From Planctomycetaceae bacterium (lineage in GTDB: Bacteria; Planctomycetota; Planctomycetia; Pirellulales; Pirellulaceae), in the NCBI GenBank assembly GCA_024642765.1, contig JAHEAM010000018.1, positions 1 to 16,670 on the forward strand: a stretch of 16,670 bases of DNA. The letters run 5' to 3'. The first letter of the stretch is position 1, and each line of letters opens with the position of its first letter. Both the position numbers and the translations under genes were made by a program. Shown one piece after another: positions 14,240 to 16,670 of the stretch. The notes under the pieces are model-generated. The model did no database searches, was not told where the DNA came from, and saw nothing but the letters and a program-made list of their open reading frames with translations.

Positions 14240-16670
14240 TTATTCATTGCGCCATTGTCCCAATTCTTGCAGGCGCGAAACCAATTTCCGAAACTCCACG
14301 AACTCTGGTTCCTCGGCAAGAGGTTGCAGATCAGTGTCCCGATCCAAATAACCCATAACCGTTTGCGGATCAAGTAGCATTGCACCTGACAAGAAACCAA
14401 TCGCAATATGCTTGTCGTTAGATTCGAGTTTCGATGTCTGTGCAAAAATACCGGAAACTCGATAAAGCGTGTCGCCGGACTGACTAATTGCGAGTGCTGC
14501 ACTTGCATCTTTCAACGCTTCTGTTCGATTACCCGAGCGAGCGTGCAATACTCCGCGTGTTGCTAGGGAGGCGGGATCCGATGGCAAAATCGCAACGACT
14601 TGGCTCATCGCGTCAATCGCGGGTAGAACTTCCTGTTTGATTTCGGAAAAGATATGGGCCTTGTTTTGCCAAGATTCAACCGAGCGAGGATTCAATTGAA
14701 TCGCCCGATCAAAATCTCTTGCGGCTTCGTCAAACTTTCCTTCCTGTAGCATGACCGCGCCGTGCTCGACACAGCTTGTTTCATCAGTTGCCTCGCGAGA
14801 CACGAATTCGCTATAGTCGGCTGCGGCTTTCTGGTCATTGCCAAGATTGCGATGAACTTGTGCCCTCAAATAATATAGGCGTGTATCAGGAGCACCCAAT
14901 TGTATGGCGGCATCCAAGTCGTTTAGAGCGGCCGAATGATTGCCTATTGCCATTTGTAATAATGACCGATTTGCGAAATTGGACCAATCGTCTGAGTTGA
15001 TTCTTATCGCCGCATCGAAATCCGACAATGAACCTGTCATATCTCCAACTGCACGCCTTGCGAGCGCTCGATTGAAAAACGCGATTTCAAGTCTCGGATC
15101 TAGTCCAATGCAAACGCCGTAGGCGGCAGCAGCTTCGGCGTGATGTCCTGACGCAGTATGCAAGTTTCCGAGCAGCAACCAGGCCTCGATATTTTGTGGA
15201 TCCTCCTGGATACTTTCTTGAATCAATCGAAACGCATCTTCGGTATTGCCAGTGGTATAGCAACCATAGGCGGCAACCATTCGATCCAATTCGCTACTAA
15301 TCGGAGCAACAATAGCTTGCTCCCAAAATTGTTCTGCCAATTCATTTTGCGAGCGCAATCTAGCAATTGCACTTTTTTGCGCAAGCACGGTACGGCTTTG
15401 TTCGAGTGACGGCTGCAACTCCACGGCTCGTGCACTTTCCAACTCAGCGCGATCAAGCAGTTTTTGTTTTTGCTCATTGTCCAGCAGAATTCTAGCCCGT
15501 CGCACCAATGCTTCTGCTGTTTGCAAATGGATCGAGCTAATGGCGTGGGTCTCTTGCTCCCGATGCGCGGGAGTCAAAAACCGAAGCCGGCTTTGATCGC
15601 GCCATTCTTCAGCCGACCTTGCCCCATACGTTTGCAATGCCTTTTGGATTCGTTTCCGAGATGCATCCAGAGCCTGTTCTGTGGGCTTTGTTGTCGTCAA
15701 TGGTAGCCGCTCTCGTTGCAGTTGGGCAACGAAGTCGTTGCTTTGTTGTATCGAATCACTACGGCGAATCTCGATCGTGCGTTTGATCACCAAAGCACTC
15801 GATAGTCCTAATAATACAAGGAGCATTGTAACCATTGAACTCATTGACTTGACGCCGGGGTTTCGTCGGATCCATTTTCGTATCCGCTGAATTACCGATC
15901 GATTGGGTGCGTGAACGAGAGGTAGGTTTTCGTTATGACGCCTCAAATCCACGGCGATTTGCTCGCCTGATGAATAACGGTTGTTCGGGTTGGGATCAAG
16001 GCACTTTTCAACAATGGTCGCCAAATCGAGATCTACCGTTTGCATTCTTTTTCGCAAAGGAATGGCCGGAAGCTTTCGGTCTGCCAGCATTGCTTGAGCC
16101 ACCTCATCAACCGGCCCAGAATGAATCGGATAGGGGCAATCACCCGTCAATAGTTTATAAAACACTGCGCCGACAGAAAACACATCACATTGTTTGTCGA
16201 TCGTGCCGCCATTGATGAACGCACTGAGGTGTTCGGCACTCATGAATGGCAACGTTCCTCCGACAACACTCTGCTCACGCTTGTGGACAGTCGATTGTGC
16301 CAAGTGGAAATCTAATAACAAAGGATGTCCGTCGTCACTGAGAAGAATATTTGCTGGTTTGATGTCGCCATGCACAATGCCGTGTTCATGTGCGTAACCC
16401 AGTCCTTCGGCAACTTGTTGAAAAAGCCATCCCAGTGTTTCCTCAATCGAGCGCGAACCAACGGCAGAGAACCTGTCAGCCAACCTGCCGCTTGAACCTT
16501 TTTTCAGTTGTTGAACGGCGATCTTGGATATGCGGTTCGCGATGGTGGAATCACGCAATTCTGCAACTGTACTGATCAACTCTCGGCCACCCAATGACTT
16601 GTCTGTGTTTGTTGCGTAGGTTTCAAGGTCTGCAAGCGTCGTGAGCCCTAGAAAGGGCATGCAAATGGCC
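14240..16670 (-). CDS. Membrane-anchored Ser/Thr protein kinase with TPR extracytoplasmic region (5' end outside window)
   Basis: The frame is open to the window edge, so the N-terminus and most of the kinase N-lobe (Gly loop, catalytic Lys) are missing from view. The visible part, numbered from the Met at 16660, starts with MPFLGLTTLADL. The catalytic loop is HGDIKPAN (D99, K101, N104), with HGD where most have HRD. The metal-binding motif is DFH (117-119) where DFG is usual. The activation segment end is GGTLPFMSAEHL, with SAE for APE. A single membrane helix lies at about 274-292 after a basic stretch (RKWIRRNP). It is followed by a coiled, charged region and then several TPRs at about 455-740. 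The key Asp, Asn and Asp are retained, so activity is possible. The layout is typical of the expanded planctomycete Ser/Thr kinases. Its targets are unknown, and a link to the adjacent metalloprotease is only positional. Confidence 0.9.
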   Translation of the reverse strand, partial: AICMPFLGLTTLADLETYATNTDKSLGGRELISTVAELRDSTIANRISKIAVQQLKKGSSGRLADRFSAVGSRSIEETLGWLFQQVAEGLGYAHEHGIVHGDIKPANILLSDDGHPLLLDFHLAQSTVHKREQSVVGGTLPFMSAEHLSAFINGGTIDKQCDVFSVGAVFYKLLTGDCPYPIHSGPVDEVAQAMLADRKLPAIPLRKRMQTVDLDLATIVEKCLDPNPNNRYSSGEQIAVDLRRHNENLPLVHAPNRSVIQRIRKWIRRNPGVKSMSSMVTMLLVLLGLSSALVIKRTIEIRRSDSIQQSNDFVAQLQRERLPLTTTKPTEQALDASRKRIQKALQTYGARSAEEWRDQSRLRFLTPAHREQETHAISSIHLQTAEALVRRARILLDNEQKQKLLDRAELESARAVELQPSLEQSRTVLAQKSAIARLRSQNELAEQFWEQAIVAPISSELDRMVAAYGCYTTGNTEDAFRLIQESIQEDPQNIEAWLLLGNLHTASGHHAEAAAAYGVCIGLDPRLEIAFFNRALARRAVGDMTGSLSDFDAAIRINSDDWSNFANRSLLQMAIGNHSAALNDLDAAIQLGAPDTRLYYLRAQVHRNLGNDQKAAADYSEFVSREATDETSCVEHGAVMLQEGKFDEAARDFDRAIQLNPRSVESWQNKAHIFSEIKQEVLPAIDAMSQVVAILPSDPASLATRGVLHARSGNRTEALKDASAALAISQSGDTLYRVSGIFAQTSKLESNDKHIAIGFLSGAMLLDPQTVMGYLDRDTDLQPLAEEPEFVEFRKLVSRLQELGQWRNE

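Overview
The window looks like chromosomal DNA from a planctomycete, most likely a Pirellulales/Rhodopirellula-type bacterium. This is judged from protein families only. The clues are a membrane-anchored Ser/Thr kinase followed by TPRs with the form common in that phylum, a surface protein with an LEPR-xLL-like N-terminal motif (LETRNLLAG), a matrixin protease without a classical signal peptide, and a type III polyketide synthase neighbourhood. I saw no rRNA, tRNA, CRISPR array, insertion sequence or phage gene.

Left half (about 1-8500): a polyketide-lipid gene cluster. On the plus strand it holds a YceI-like secreted lipid-binding protein, a tocopherol-methyltransferase-like enzyme and an ICMT/MddA-like membrane methyltransferase. 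A minus-strand RND/MMPL exporter overlaps the methyltransferase gene tail-to-tail. After a 470-nt gene-free stretch comes a tight plus-strand operon, methyltransferase > FAD oxidoreductase > type III PKS, in which both junctions are ATGA stop/start overlaps. A perfect 11-bp inverted repeat after the PKS looks like a two-way terminator. By analogy with the Streptomyces srsABC and Bacillus bpsAB systems, the PKS would make an alkylresorcinol or alkylpyrone from a fatty acyl starter. The flavoenzyme would oxidise the ring and the methyltransferases would decorate it. The exporter and the YceI protein would move or hold the lipid product. The product itself is not known from the sequence.

Two cluster genes are broken as read. 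The YceI gene has lost one base near its 3' end, and the perfect family C-terminus continues in the next frame. The ICMT-like gene has an in-frame TAA inside a conserved stretch. The three-gene PKS operon is intact.

Right half (8615-16670): all genes are on the minus strand and look like cell-surface or signalling functions. In transcription order they are a Ser/Thr kinase with TPRs (5' end outside the window), an M10 metalloprotease with PPC-like domains, a frameshifted tandem copy of that protease's C-terminus, a 129-aa secreted protein with its own terminator, and a 631-aa protein with 27 RTX-type nonapeptides followed by four DUF5666-like domains.
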